Of a stretch of 64,000 bases of DNA, positions 46,254-57,994 are shown piece by piece (the stretch's first letter is position 1; each line of letters opens with the position of its first letter). Location: assembly GCA_016584495.1 (NCBI GenBank), contig WAID01000001.1, positions 1,736,001 to 1,800,000 of the forward strand, read 5' to 3'. This DNA is from Celoporthe dispersa (lineage: Eukaryota > Ascomycota > Sordariomycetes > Diaporthales > Cryphonectriaceae). Under the pieces are notes generated by a model. It did no database searches, had not been told where the DNA came from, and worked only from the letters and a program-made list of their open reading frames with translations. The position numbers were made by a program, and so were the translations under genes.

Positions 46254-46970
46254 TTAGAGCAGGTAGCCGAAGCCCACGCAGAACAGGCCCAGCACAGCCA
46301 TCGTGCTGTACAGCCTGGCCATCTCAAACGCCGGGGGCCCCGCGGCGCTCTTTCCGTTAAGGCTGGAGTACACTGTGTCGCTGCCTGAGGAGCTGGTCGA
46401 GCTGGTCGAGGAGGAGCTCGCGGTCGCTGTCGAGTTGGTCTTGTTGGTCGTGGGGTCGAGCGCACCGCAGGGGTGGTCCTGTCGGCAGTTGGACGAGCAG
46501 GTGTTGTTGGTGCCGCATGCGGTGACGCACTGGGTGCCCCACTCGGTGCAGACGAAGTAGGGCAGGGTCAGGGAGTACTCAGAGACATTGGGGGTGGTGT
46601 TGTCGTCGCAGAGGCAGCCATAGCTCAGGGTTGTCTGTTTGGGGGCGAGCAGGTTAGCCACATGTGGACGAGTTCGGTGCCGCCTAAGAAAGGAGCAAGA
46701 CAACCTACCGAGTTGCAGGTGTTGACTGTTGCTCCTCCGGCGCCCATGTCTTCGCAGATAATGGGGCACTCGGCGATCTCGCTGGTACACCACTCCTCTG
46801 CAGAACGATTGTATTAGCCGCCTGCGGATGATTAGATTGAAAATCTGTGAGGAGCATCACTTACCTCTGGTGGCGAGAGGGACACTGCTTGGTACCACGT
46901 AGTAGTCTGCCCTGACGGTGGTGACGAAGGCCGTTGCTACGGCCAGCACAGCTGTCTTGAACGAAGGCAT
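46254..46970 (-). CDS. DUF7707 family cell-surface protein, likely GPI-anchored
   Basis: A small secreted cysteine-rich fungal wall or membrane protein of unknown function. Three exons: 46970-46865, 46797-46709 and 46634-46254, joining to 191 aa. A signal peptide covers about residues 1-22 (MPSFKTAVLAVATAFVTTVRA). The mature domain has 12 cysteines (EEWCTSEIAECPIIC, YGCLCDDN, LPYFVCTEWGTQC, NCRQDHPCG). The TLPYF-CTEWGTQC block is the family hallmark. A Ser/Thr-rich spacer follows, then a hydrophobic end (STMAVLGLFCVGFGYLL) fitting a GPI-attachment signal. It is divergent from YPT35 across nearly 5 kb. No defect is seen. Confidence 0.88.
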
Positions 46971-49467
46971 CTTGATCGTATGTGGTGATGTGGTGATTAT
47001 TAAAGAGAAATTATGTCTGTTCCTAGAGATTAGCTGCCTAAGCCACAAGTTGAGATTCTGGCCGACCACGATATCTGTTGACCCGTTTACGCCTCGGAAA
47101 GGCCCGTCCATGGACGATGAGTCAAGAGAACAATCACCTCTGACCGAGACGAACCACGAGGGAGGGCAGAGAGTGATGAGAGAAGGTACGACTTACAAGT
47201 TGAGGAAGCAACGACAGAACAAGAAGCACGACAAAGCTGTGATCACAGAGAAGTTTTGTGCCGGGGAAAGCAGCAATCCAAGGGTCTTTGCACCAAAGCG
47301 AGCGACAGCCACCGCAAACCTCAACTGTACAAATTACTTTTCAGCGAGCGGAGGCCAACAGCAAAACAACAAAGCGAAGGGGAAAAAAGAAAGGGAGAAA
47401 GGGGGAGGTCCCAGGTCCTAGACGAGGACCCATCGGAAGGAGGAGGACATCTTATGAAGAGATTCGACCGTACGGGAAGGGGGACGGACATGAAGGAGCA
47501 ATAGGGCGGACGGCCCTCTCCATCCACCATTGCACTACCCCCTGTCCCCGTGTCTTAGGGATCTTCAAGGGTCCAGAGAAGAATGTACCGTAGTAAAGTT
47601 GAGTACAACCTTAATCCAGGCTAGCTCTCAAGCCTCAACCTCGCATCCCCGGAGCAGAATGCAGCTCGGGCAGGGATCCAATCTGGTCCCCCCCCCTCAA
47701 TCTTCCGGTGGGCGGTGACCCAATCAAACAGATCAATTGGCTAGAGAATAGCGGTCGAGATGGGTGCGGATGGGATCTCCCTCGGCACCTGGGAAAAGGA
47801 GCTTGGCCCCTGTATTTTTTTGTTTTTCTCTTCTTCATGTTTTTTTTTCGCGCAAGAACAAACAACACTGCCGGCGGACCGTCGACCTCCTCCCGTCTAC
47901 CTCCTCCCGTCTTGTCGAGAGTGGAGATGACTAGGGAGTAGTGGTTGATAAGAGAGAGGTCCGCTCGTCTCAGTTTGAGGGCCCAGTCGATCAAGTTCCG
48001 TCAGACAAAAGATACTTGGAGGCCAGGACAACACTGCAGGACAGCCGGTGATGAGTTGCCCCGTGGGACAAATATGGAGGATCCCTTATCTGGACAAGCG
48101 AGGATGACAGGTGTAGCGGATGGATCAGTGAGCAATCTTCCTCCAAGAACGCATTGACCAGACAACCGCAGCTCGCAGGTGGCGCCGTGCATCCTTTGCT
48201 CTCCCGTGGCCACAGTAGCGTAGCCTCTTCTTCTGAATTTTTTTTTCTTTTGGCCTCTCGTGACAGAGCCTGTCTGGCTGCTTATCTCGAGCTTCCATCC
48301 CTGGTCGGCGGCTGCTCGGCGAGCAGCAGTCGAACCAAAATAGTAGAGCGTGTGGTGATCGTGCCGGTAAAAATCTCGTCTTCGTTGGTCTCCACCCGTT
48401 TCTTACCATTGTCCTGTCTCTGGTCTCACAGATTACGAGGACACCATGATCACCCGACAGCGACACAGGCTGTCAGATGTCCCTTCGTGACAGCGGAAGA
48501 GACCAGGTCTCGGCCACGCCTCCGCTTCCCCCCCCGGCACCTCGCAGGCGGCGACAGGAGGAACTTTGTGAATCCGTGATGGGGATCCATGGCCGCCTCC
48601 TTCGTATTCAGAGTCACGGGCGTCAGAGACAACCCTGTCCTGGGGCCTGAGGGCGGGGGCCCGGCGGGCTTCGGCGCATTAGGCCCAAGCAGCTAACAGG
48701 CCATCCCGCGCCCGCCTCCACATGCTTCTTTCGCATTCTCGCAGCCTCTAGGAGCATAAATGAATCGCCAGCGGCGGGAATAGAAAGGAGCTAACATTTT
48801 GAGCCGCAGGGAGTCCTTCGCAGCCAGCAGGTGGCCTCGAGGAGGAATCAGCGATCCCACACGACAGCCCCACACCCGCCACAGCTCTGGGGAAGAGAAA
48901 AGAAGGTTCAGCCGAGCTCGTATACCGGCTGCATGGCGGGATCAGTGCAACGGGTGGCCTCGCGTGTGCGTGTGTGAGTTGGGGAGCAGAAGGAGGTAAA
49001 TCGACACGGCGGGGAAACGTTGAGATTGACCCTCTGGAATGAACTGGCTGTTGGCCCAACCTCGCTGTGGGGGTGATCCCTGAACCGATCATCTGTGGGC
49101 TTACCATGCAGCTATGGTACAAGGTTCATAATCCTCTCTCGCACCTCCCTCCCCAGACAAAACATCTACCACCCACCACCACCACACCTTCGGGTCATTG
49201 CCGAGAAATGGTCTGCCCCTTCATCAGATCAGGCGGCTAGGTTTATCCTCAACCCATGCCCGAGCATAAATTCAAGGCAGGCTGGCAGGTAATGACGAAG
49301 AGAAACCCCGCAACCGCTGAGTTGTCGCTCAGATACAGTCTCACATTGATGAAGTACTGATGTACCCTACCAGTCTGCTCAGCACCCGGGGCGATCCATT
49401 TTAACCCCATAAGCACATAGTACAGCACCTAAGCTCCACCACAATCTTCTAGCGCGGCAGTACCTGC

Positions 49468-49481
49468 TGTACCATGGTACA
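49468..49481. repeat. 14-bp perfect palindrome with two GTAC cores
   Basis: TGTACCATGGTACA is its own reverse complement. It lies in a GTAC-dense intergenic patch. It could be a dimeric factor site or chance. Confidence 0.6.
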
Positions 49482-50445
49482 CAGGCCGTTCGCACCAGGT
49501 GGGATGGTACTATGTAGCGTATTGGCTTTGCTATCATTATAACGCTGAGGTCATTTCACTCGAAATGAGCAACAGGCCTGCTCCACGGCGTGCCGCTCTT
49601 CTATGTACAGCCCCGGAGAGCTGCTGCAGACAACTGCCCTCGCGGCCACTGACCAGAATGCCTGGCTTGAGAGGCCACTCCCGTCTGCCGCACACCGCAC
49701 ACCCCTCGTGCGCAGGAGGGGTACTGTCACCTTGAGCCACAATTTTAGCTTTTTGAAACTGCCTGCTGCCTGCTCTCGCGGGGTTGTATTCGGAGCAGAG
49801 AAGAAGAGGAAGAAAGAAAGAGAAAGAAGAAGAAAAAAAACCCCACACACAAAGACCACCACCATTCTCGCAAGAGGACAATCGATGTCAGAACGCCAGG
49901 CTAGAAACCACCCAGCGGAGATCTTGAGGACGCCTGAGTACTCATGTAGCTCCATCACAGAATCCAGCGGCCAAGGCCATTAGGACCTCATTGGCTATAA
50001 TCGGGAAGCACTTATAGGACTGTGGCTCCGTAAAGACAAAGCCTACATATACGAGTGCCTCCCTGGGTGCCGAGGATCTCCGAGCAGTAGGGATCGGTGT
50101 GGGGAAGATGCCCGCAGAGACCGTGGTTGAGAAAACCGTCCCCGAACCTTATGCAGCAAGCACACAGCGCCTGTGCTGGCATCGTCATGACCATCCAGCT
50201 GGCCAGAAACCTTTTTCTAGCCATTTCCCGCCAGCTTTAGGTGATACCCTTAAATCTCTGCAGCAATGGCATTGTGCCAAACGTGCTTCAGAGACCAAGT
50301 CATGATCAAGGTGTCGGGAGAAGGAGTAGTGGTACATATAGATTGTGTGCGAGGGCCAGTGAGTCACTGGCCTGACCTGGCCTGTGCGCTGTTGCCAGGC
50401 GCCTGCCCAGCAGTGTAGATAGCCTCAGCTTTCTAGCTGGCCTTT

Positions 50446-50487
50446 TCTCTTTCCTTTCCTTTCCTTTCCTTTCCTTTCCTTTCCTTC
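50446..50487. repeat. (TTTCC)n pentanucleotide repeat
   Basis: About eight copies of a TTTCC pentamer read directly, intergenic. Confidence 0.88.
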
Positions 50488-51935
50488 TTTCTGGAGCGCG
50501 CCATAGCTCAATGAGAGTCAGTCCCATAGATTGTATATAGCCAACTGTGCTGCTCGCCCCCCTCTACGTTGAACCGGTAGGCGAGGGACGGTGGGGTCCC
50601 ACCTGGGCACTGCATGGTGTCGGTGTTGAGACTGAGGAACTCACATCATAGGAGATATCTCACGCTCAACCCCTTCCAGTGAAACGAACCCTGTCCACCA
50701 CTGGATTCCCAAGGCTAACGACGTGAACTCATCATGACGCCTAGGCTGTGGGCTGTAGGCCACGGGACCTTGGGAAGTGGACAGCGCCATAGAACACGTC
50801 ACAGGAATATGGAGAATCAGTCGGAGGTCAAGTGAGCAGGTCTCCATCGGCTCGCAGGAGGATACTGAGGTGCACAGGTGGTCGTAAAATGGGGAAAGGG
50901 GGTTTACCTGTACATATCCTTGTCAGCCTGCAGGACCAATCAGTCTCTCTCAATGCCCATTTTACTTTCCGCTTTGGGAAGTCATATAAATCCCTTGATC
51001 GGGAAAAAAAAAGAGGCCGTTTACTTTTCTAAGCACGGCTCTCGAGATAATAACCGTGACCAGCACAAGATTGTCAGTGTCTCTGGAAATGTGACTACTG
51101 CATATTGTCTACGAGGTATCTGCAGATTTTCACCTTCCACACCTGCCTCTCAGGCGGCGCAGGCACAGGTGATCGATACCTGGTCTAGACCCTAACCCTG
51201 AACATACAGGGAGGGCCCTCGATAGATAGCCGACTACCCCGTCATAGCCGTTGGTGGTGGTGGTAGTTACTAGTACCAGTGTGTACCTCTGGTAGCAGAT
51301 ACAGAACATGCTTTGTTAGCGCATCAATGGTCTTGGAATTCCCACGTCCTCACATCACTCGAAGCAGATCCGGTTTCCGTTCATCCCTCATCATCAGCCC
51401 ACCATTCGTACTGTCACCAAAGTCGTTCCCCCGCCCTCTCTTCCACCCCCCTGATCATCGCCTTCGAAACCATCCCAACGAAAAGGACAATTCCGACAGG
51501 ACATCTTGCTCCACATCAGCCGTGCCCGGAGTACACCGAGCAAACTTCGCCCACCCCCTGGCATACGTAAGCCCCCCTTCTGGAAGTTCGCGCTTTGCCT
51601 TTGCCCCGGTCCCCCGGCCCCACAGGCGGCGTCGATTTCACGGGCTAGTTCTTCTTCAACAAACAAGGTCGGTCTCTCGTCGATCCTCCGTCGCAAAAAC
51701 CTCGAACCTAATCTCCTGCTGTCCAACTTTCCACAGAGGCTGCCAGATCAGAGTCCTCATACAAACCACCGGCGAGCATCCATCATACGACGCACAGCGC
51801 AGAGCTTCAATCAACAAACCCCCCCCCCAGAATCACTCCGAGTCCGACCAATCGACGAGTCATCAGCTCGGGAGACCAGACGACCAAGACTCCCTCGAGG
51901 TTTCCCCCCCTTGGAGGCCTCACCCACATGGCTCC

Positions 51936-53191
51936 ATGGCGACGGCCACTCAACCACAACACCTCCACCAGCCTTTCTCGAACGGTGCTGGCCTGAGCAA
52001 TGGACACAGCAAATACGTGGCGCATCGCCCGGCGGAAGACGACGATAGCATCGCGACCGAGCAGTTCCCCGAGTTCGATCCGTCCCACGACGGTAGCGAG
52101 GAGGAAAGCACCAGCAGTGACGGGGACTACACGCACCGCAATCACCACCAACGGCAGCAGGATGGTGTCTTGTCCGCCAATGGAAGCGCAGTGACGGACG
52201 GTGACGGTACTGTCGTCGGGCAGGCACAGAAAGAGCAGCAGCAGCAACAATACCACCGACAACAGGGTAGCCGGCCGTTATTCGACGATAACGACGACGA
52301 CGACGACGAGATTGACCATGGCCTCTCCCCCCTCTCCCCGCGCCCAGAGCCCGACCACCAGAACCACCACATCAGCAGCACAGGGAGGGTAGTCTCCCCT
52401 GTCACGACACCACCCTACTGGGCGCACCACCACGCCGACGGCGGGCGGCAGCATGACTCCGGCCGCAGCCACAACATCTCCGTGGAGAGCCTCGTGGCCC
52501 CTGGCGCCATCACACTGCAGGACAACGAGGCAGACGAAGACGACGCACAGCAGCAGCAGCAGCCGCAGCAGCACCAGCGGAGCTCCGAGGAGACGCGGAC
52601 GTCGTACGGGCGGGACCGCAACAGGGCGTGCTGGGCCAAGAGCGTCGAGGTCACGGACTACGTCATCGTGAACGGCAGCGCGACGAACATCGGGGCGTTT
52701 GTGGTATGGAATATCCGGGTGCAGACGTTGAGTGTGAGTCCCTCTGTCTCTTGCCTACTCTGACTGGGGCGGGAGGAGGAAGATCAATGGAGAACCTCTC
52801 TTGTCTGGTGCTGTCCCGAATTTTGACCGCTGACGCCCGCGAGCAGGGACCGTACATGAATATACGCAAGCGCTACTCCGAGTTCGACGACTTCCGGCAC
52901 CAGCTCATACAGACCTTCCCGGCCTTCGAGGCCGCCGTCCCCGTCCTGCCGCCCAAGAGTGTCATCTCGAGGTTCAGGCCCCGGTTCCTGGAGAAGCGGA
53001 GGGCCGGTCTGCAATACTTTCTCAAGTATGTTGTCTCCCGCTGTCTTGTGACAACCCTCCTCCCCCTCTCCCCTCTGCTGGGAAAAGAAAAGGTCTCGCT
53101 GACATCAAGAACCCCTTGCCGTCCTAGCTGTATTCTATTAAACCCAGAGTTTTCCGGCTCGCCGGTCCTCAAGGAATTTTTATTCTCATGA
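51936..53191 (+). CDS. YPT35: PX-domain protein YPT35
   Basis: Ypt35 is an endosomal/vacuolar PX protein that recruits the lipid-transfer protein Vps13 to membrane contact sites. Three exons: 51936-52733, 52847-53025 and 53128-53191, joining to 346 aa. The N-terminal 225 residues are disordered, with Gln, Asp and His runs. The PX domain spans about 228-346: WAKSVEVTDYVIVNGSATN, IGAFVVWNIRVQTLS, the phosphoinositide-binding basic stretch NIRKRYSEFDDF, LPPKSVISRFRPRFLEKRR and LNPEFSGSPVLKEFLF at the C-terminus. Ending on the PX domain is normal for this family. The chosen ATG lies just before the sequence that resembles homologues; an in-frame ATG at 51327 would add 203 residues. It converges on the IQ-motif gene. 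Confidence 0.92.
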
Positions 53192-53763
53192 ACCATGTGA
53201 ACCCTTTGGAAAGTTATGTGGAAGAGCGGTCGTGCCTCCAACGGGGTTCTGGTCAAAGGGGCCGCGCCGGGGGCGTCCTCTGTGTCATGTCTTTCTTGAA
53301 TACCCAATCTTTTTTTCTCCTTCTTTTTCGGTCCTTCATCACGACCCGCGTGTATAGTCGATATGGATTTAATGATAATGATGGGCATATATATATTACA
53401 TGTCCCTTCGTAGCTCAGATGGACGAGAGACTGAAATAATCTTGGTCACCTCTCGAGAAAAACTCAAGCATGCGATCTGGTTATCCATGTGCGATTTAGG
53501 AATTATTGATGCCATCTTTATAAATGCTACACGACTTGATCCAGCCAAGTACAGATGATGACAGAGCCTCGTAGAAGCCAGGCGGGCTAATAGGGTATCT
53601 ATCCCAACTCCCCGAAAACAAACAGACAGAAGCTGCTGTGGCGCCCCGTCCAGTATATGTACACATCCATCCATGGTGGGCTATATAGCAAAGCCAATGC
53701 CCAGATGCGTATCACAACACATCCACAAGCCGCAGCAGCAGCCTACTACTACTACTACTACTA
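53192..53763. other. Convergent 3' region, YPT35 / IQ-motif gene
   Basis: 572 nt between convergent stop codons; no gene seen. A (CTA)8 repeat at its right edge overlaps the stop codon of the IQ-motif gene. Confidence 0.6.
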
Positions 53764-53766
53764 CTA
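53743..53766. repeat. (CTA)8 repeat = eight tandem TAG on the minus strand
   Basis: Eight CTA units on the + strand. On the minus strand they read as eight consecutive TAG codons in frame with the IQ-motif gene, the first being its stop. Confidence 0.9.
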
Positions 53767-55848
53767 CTCCTCAGCCCTCCCTTCCTTGGGCAAGGTTGAG
53801 CTCATGCCCAGCTTCTGCATCAGCTTGAACGAGGCCCTCTCCTCCCTCCGCTTCTCCTTCCCGTCGGCCTGCTGCTCGAGGAACCTCCTCTCCTTCTCCG
53901 CGCTCTGGCTTTTGTCCTTTTCCTCCTCCTCGCGCCTCTGCGCCTCCTCGGGGTGGACCACCTTGTCCTTCTTGTGCGCCGCCTTATTGACCAGGCCCTT
54001 GCCCTTCTGCCGCGTCTTCATGTACGCCTCGAGCCCGACCAGCACCGCGTACGACTTGGAGATAGACACGTGGCTCATGTCGACCCCTTCCTCCCGCATG
54101 CTGTGCACGAACGCGCGGAAGTTGCTGGCCGGCGGCCTGTAGTGGCCCGAGAGCGGGCTGAGGCTCGCCAGCCGGCCGTCCTTGATCTTGATGAGCCCGG
54201 CGGCCGAGATGCGTGAGCCCTGCAGGAAGGACGAGTGCTGGAACGCGCCGCTGTCCTTGATCCCCACGTACAGCCGGAAGCTGGTGTCGGCCACGAAGAT
54301 CCAGGTGTTCTTGCGGACCGACTTGCGCAGGAGGGTGTTGAAGACGGTGGCGGCGGACAGGTGGGTCACCTTCTTGACGCCTTTGGCGTCCTGGAAGCCG
54401 GGCGTGGCATATTTCGCCGCACGGGCGGCCTCGGCCTCGGAGTCTGACACGTCGATAGTGCTTCCGCCTTCTGAGGGGGCGGATGAGTCGCTGGGGAAGA
54501 GCCTGGGCTGGGTCGGGTGGGTCGACTTCGGCTTGAACGCGGGCGTTGGGTCGTCCACGGGCACGATGCCGTGGATGCTGTCCTTCCACTTCTCGGTCGT
54601 GTCTATGCGCGCGCCATTCTTGGCCCAGCAGAGCCGACCTTGGGAGTCGACCTGCACGCGATAGTACTGCCGCTCCTCCTTGGAGAGGTACCGGACTTGT
54701 TCGCGGTCGAGCCGCTCTCGTGGGCACGTAGTAAGATCGAGGTTGCGCCCCTCGCCGTAGTCGAGCCAGTAGAAGAAGGGCTCCTGCGTGTCGGCCCTCT
54801 TCCACTCCTCGTGATACGTCCGCAGGTTGGAACCGTACCTGTGCTTCTGGTCGACCATCTCGAGAAAGTACTGCAGCCCCATCATGCGCGCGTCTTTCCG
54901 CCTCCTGGCCTTTGCGGCCTCTCGCTTCTCATGGGCCATCTGCCTCTTCTCTGAGTCGTGAGGCCCGAGCTGCACTCGGGATCGGATCCGCTCACGCTGG
55001 GGCTCGTAGGCTCCTCGTCCATGTCCGCTGCAGCATGCGCTGCAACGAGCGCCACCTTCTTCCACTTGTAACGTGCCGAGCTAGATTTCATGGCCGCCTC
55101 GGCATCGCTTGCGCCCAAGCCTTTCAGGGTCGCTTCGGTGCCCACCGGAACAGGTATGTCGTCCTTCCCGCGCGGCCTCGTCACCTCGCGGAAGCGCATA
55201 TCGCGCAGTGCATGCGTCCACCTCGTGTCGGCATTCAGCCCGAGCCCCTTCATCTCCCGCCTCGTCTTGTACCCTCTGTATGTCCTCTGTATCAGCGTGG
55301 CGGCGTGGTACACCCGGAGGTCGTCGGCCTCTGTAGGGGCAGTCCCCACGGCATTTGCGCTGGCTATTGCGGGCGCGACAGTGCTGTTCGGCTGGGTATG
55401 ATCGTTGGCAGCGTCTGGCTTCTTATGACGGCGGTAGCCGAAGATGCTGCTGCGCTTAGGCTTGTCCGCTACGTCCAGAGCTGACTGGGACGCCTCTATC
55501 GACCTGCGGCGCTCTTTTCTCCTTCTCCCGCGACTTGCGCCTGTCCTCCTGCTCACGCTGTAGTTGTATCTGCGAGATGCGCGACATCTCCTCGCCCGAG
55601 GGCGGTACCAGGGCGTCCATGTATTCCTTCCGAGAACGACGAGATGATGTGGTGTCTATGGAGGTGTCGGATTTGGTTTGTCTGTGGCGAGATCTGTGAG
55701 GTTCCACTGCTGCGACGGCTGCATGTTTATCAGTCTCTGTGCCATTCTGGTCGACTTGTATCAAGGGCACCACTGGAGGGGTGGTGGTAGCTGGCGGGGC
55801 GGATGACGTCGGTTCTGCATTCTCCTTCACAGGGGCCTGCCCGATCAT
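53764..55848 (-). CDS. IQ-motif protein, IQM-like family
   Basis: Predicted calmodulin-binding protein of about 694 aa; function in fungi is not clear to me. The first 170 residues are disordered and charged. An IQ motif lies near residues 175-195 (AATLIQRTYRGYKTRRE). The large conserved region resembles plant IQM proteins block by block: EPFFYWLDYGEGRNLDL, CPRERLDREQVRYLSKEER, NTWIFVADTSFRLYVGIK, FQHSSFLQGSRISAAG, SGHYRPPASNFRAFV and GVDMSHVSISKSYAV. The tail is a Lys/Glu/Arg-rich helix. Two one-base errors break the frame: an extra T in TTTT at 55514-55517 and a missing base in the GG-CCC run at 54962-54966. The frame is otherwise continuous in one exon from the ATG at 55848. It is divergent from SAS4. 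The plant resemblance is recognised from family knowledge, not from a search. Confidence 0.83.
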
Positions 55849-57994
55849 GGTTGCAGATATCGCTACCCAACCAGGTATTATTATGGTCTCGGGGTGAAAA
55901 ATCCAGGAACGAGATGCTGACGCTTGAAGTGTGACGATATCCGAGCAGACAAATGTGCGTGAACAATTCTTAAAGACACTGGACGGTTGGCGGTCAATAC
56001 TGGGAGAAACCTGATTCTCCCTAGACGGGCATAAGGTGTGGTGAGGTTATATAAGAGGAGGATTGCATGACAGCGAAACTATACATTGACCGTTGAACAT
56101 GGTCAGGATCAAAATGGAAGTGACAAGAGAAGATCAGGGTCCAAACGGGGATTGAGAAGAAGAGAAAGAAGAGAAGGAAAAAAATACGATAAAAGATCCT
56201 AAGGTGTCTGTCAAAGAGTACTACTTTTTTAGGTTTGTAAAAGAGCTTTTGAAGTACAACCTTGATTGGGCCTTTGTAGAGGGCCAGCTGCTGGGATGAA
56301 TGACCTTAAAGAGCCTGAGAGACAAATCGAGGTGGCAGTCCACCGTGTCTTACATATCTGCAGTACCCTTGGGGAGGATTTACAGCTGCGTGGCCTTGAT
56401 CCTCGAACAAGCTTGACATCTGTGCGTAAGACGCGCTCGTTGCTGGTGGCTGAGGAAGGGCGGAGGGCAAACTAGGATCTGGCTAGAGGGGCCCAGTTGG
56501 CAAACCGTCGGCCCTGTTCGTGTTCGGGAGGAACGTCACCCTGCAGACAGGCTGCAGATTTATAGTTCGAGATGGATACTGATCAAGTAAGTAGTCATCG
56601 AAGACTCCTGTACAGGTTGGACAGTGCCACACAGCCTACTTCTACGACAGGGTTTTGGTGGCTTCCTGGTTGTGGCTGGACTCACGAAAGACCACAGATG
56701 TAAGGCATCTGCACCCTGGCCCTCTGTTCCCTTTCCTGGCCGCAGCATGGGATCCGAGTCCGACACCGTCGCGTAAGGTAGCGGCAGCCTAGGACTTCTC
56801 CATCAGAGGATAGACTATGTAGAGCATGTGTAGCAGAAACCTTGTTTACGCTGATTGGCGAGGTTGTTTGGTGGTGACTTGACCAGGCTGGTAGTCTCCC
56901 TTCTTGAGCATTACCTGGCTGTGAGTGTCTGTCAAACTATGTTTTGACAGCAGAGAAGCTGGAAAGAATATTATCGATGAAAAGGACCGCAAGGAGACTC
57001 AGCAGGGGGAATCGGGGAAAGGGGTTGATTCTGATTTTGACAGTAACTTTTGATTTTGATAGTAGGAGCGCTAACAGCGGATTTACCCTGCCAAGTTATT
57101 GCTCTTCTTATCATTGGCCCCAGCATGAGCCAAGTACTTACGCAGCCAAAGCGAGCTTTCAGCTACAACACTGAATCTCGAGGGCTCACGCGCTCACTCG
57201 AACAGGAAAGCCCAAGCAATATGATCATGACAGCATCTACAATCAAGATCACCCAATCTGATGTGCAGTGAGTTACGTATTTGACGGGAATGGGTGCTCG
57301 GCTGGAGAAATTTGATCTAGGAAAGCGGTCGGAAGAGAGGCTGCGGGCCAATGCAGCTGTCCTTGACCATCTTAGAGAAGTAGCACAGACAATTGGAAAC
57401 CAGCCCCCCTCTTCTGTCTTGGAAAAAAATAAAAGTAAAAAACATAAACAAAGACAAAATATTCTGGAGCCTTGAGAAGACCAATATTTGCTGTGTGTTG
57501 AAAGGTGACAAATATTACGGAGCGTGATGAAAGGCCCTCCTTAGAAGAGAGAGAGAGGAAGGAGAGATAGAGGGAGAGAGAGAGAGAGAGAAGAAGAAGA
57601 GGGCTGTTGTGGCACCGTTTTCTCACTAGCTTAGGCCAGAGAACGCTTATAGTCTGCCCTGAAACTCTGGAAGCAGTAGCGGCAGCGCCTTGTCCGCCCC
57701 CCTCTGCAGCGTTGGGGCCTACCAAGCAGCAGCACTAAGACCTGCGCCGCAGGTACTTTGACCACCTCTAACAGCAGAGGGCCCCCAGCTGTCCCCAGCA
57801 CCTGTGCAAAGCCCAAACAAACACTGCGGCAACTAGCTTGGGCAAACGCGGCGCAATCTCCGCAAATCATTCGGGCACAGCTCACAAGACAGCCAGTCAA
57901 CAAAACAAGTCATCGAAATCTCAATTGGCAACGGCGTTTCCTATCAATCATCGACCGGCCTGGCAAACCATGCGAGGAGATCGCCTCTCCAGAG
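55849..57994. other. Divergent intergenic region, IQ-motif gene / SAS4
   Basis: No supportable gene in 2.1 kb. It holds both promoters. A GA-rich purine block lies at 57543-57602 and a small imperfect repeat of TTTTGATTTTGA type near 57030-57060. Confidence 0.55.
57543..57602. repeat. GA-rich purine block
   Basis: About 60 nt of GA/GGA/GAA repeats on the + strand, roughly 400 nt before the SAS4 start. Confidence 0.8.

Larger units (their letters stand above)
46971..51935. other. Longest intergenic region, DUF7707 / YPT35
   Basis: No supportable gene in 5 kb. It contains both divergent promoters, a GTAC-rich patch at 49340-49520 with a perfect 14-bp palindrome, a (TTTCC)n repeat at 50446-50487, and a CT-rich leader from about 51300. 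The YPT35 frame stays open upstream to an in-frame ATG at 51327, but that extension is Ser/Pro/Arg-rich and I do not include it. Confidence 0.5.

Noticed and set aside
50500..50535. tRNA-like segment (CATAGCTCAATGAGAG)
   Set aside because: It resembles a D-arm, but I see no matching acceptor stem, anticodon arm or T-loop.
53403..53450. tRNA-like segment (TCGTAGCTCAGATGG)
   Set aside because: It has a D-arm-like start only, with no TTCGA T-loop at the right distance.
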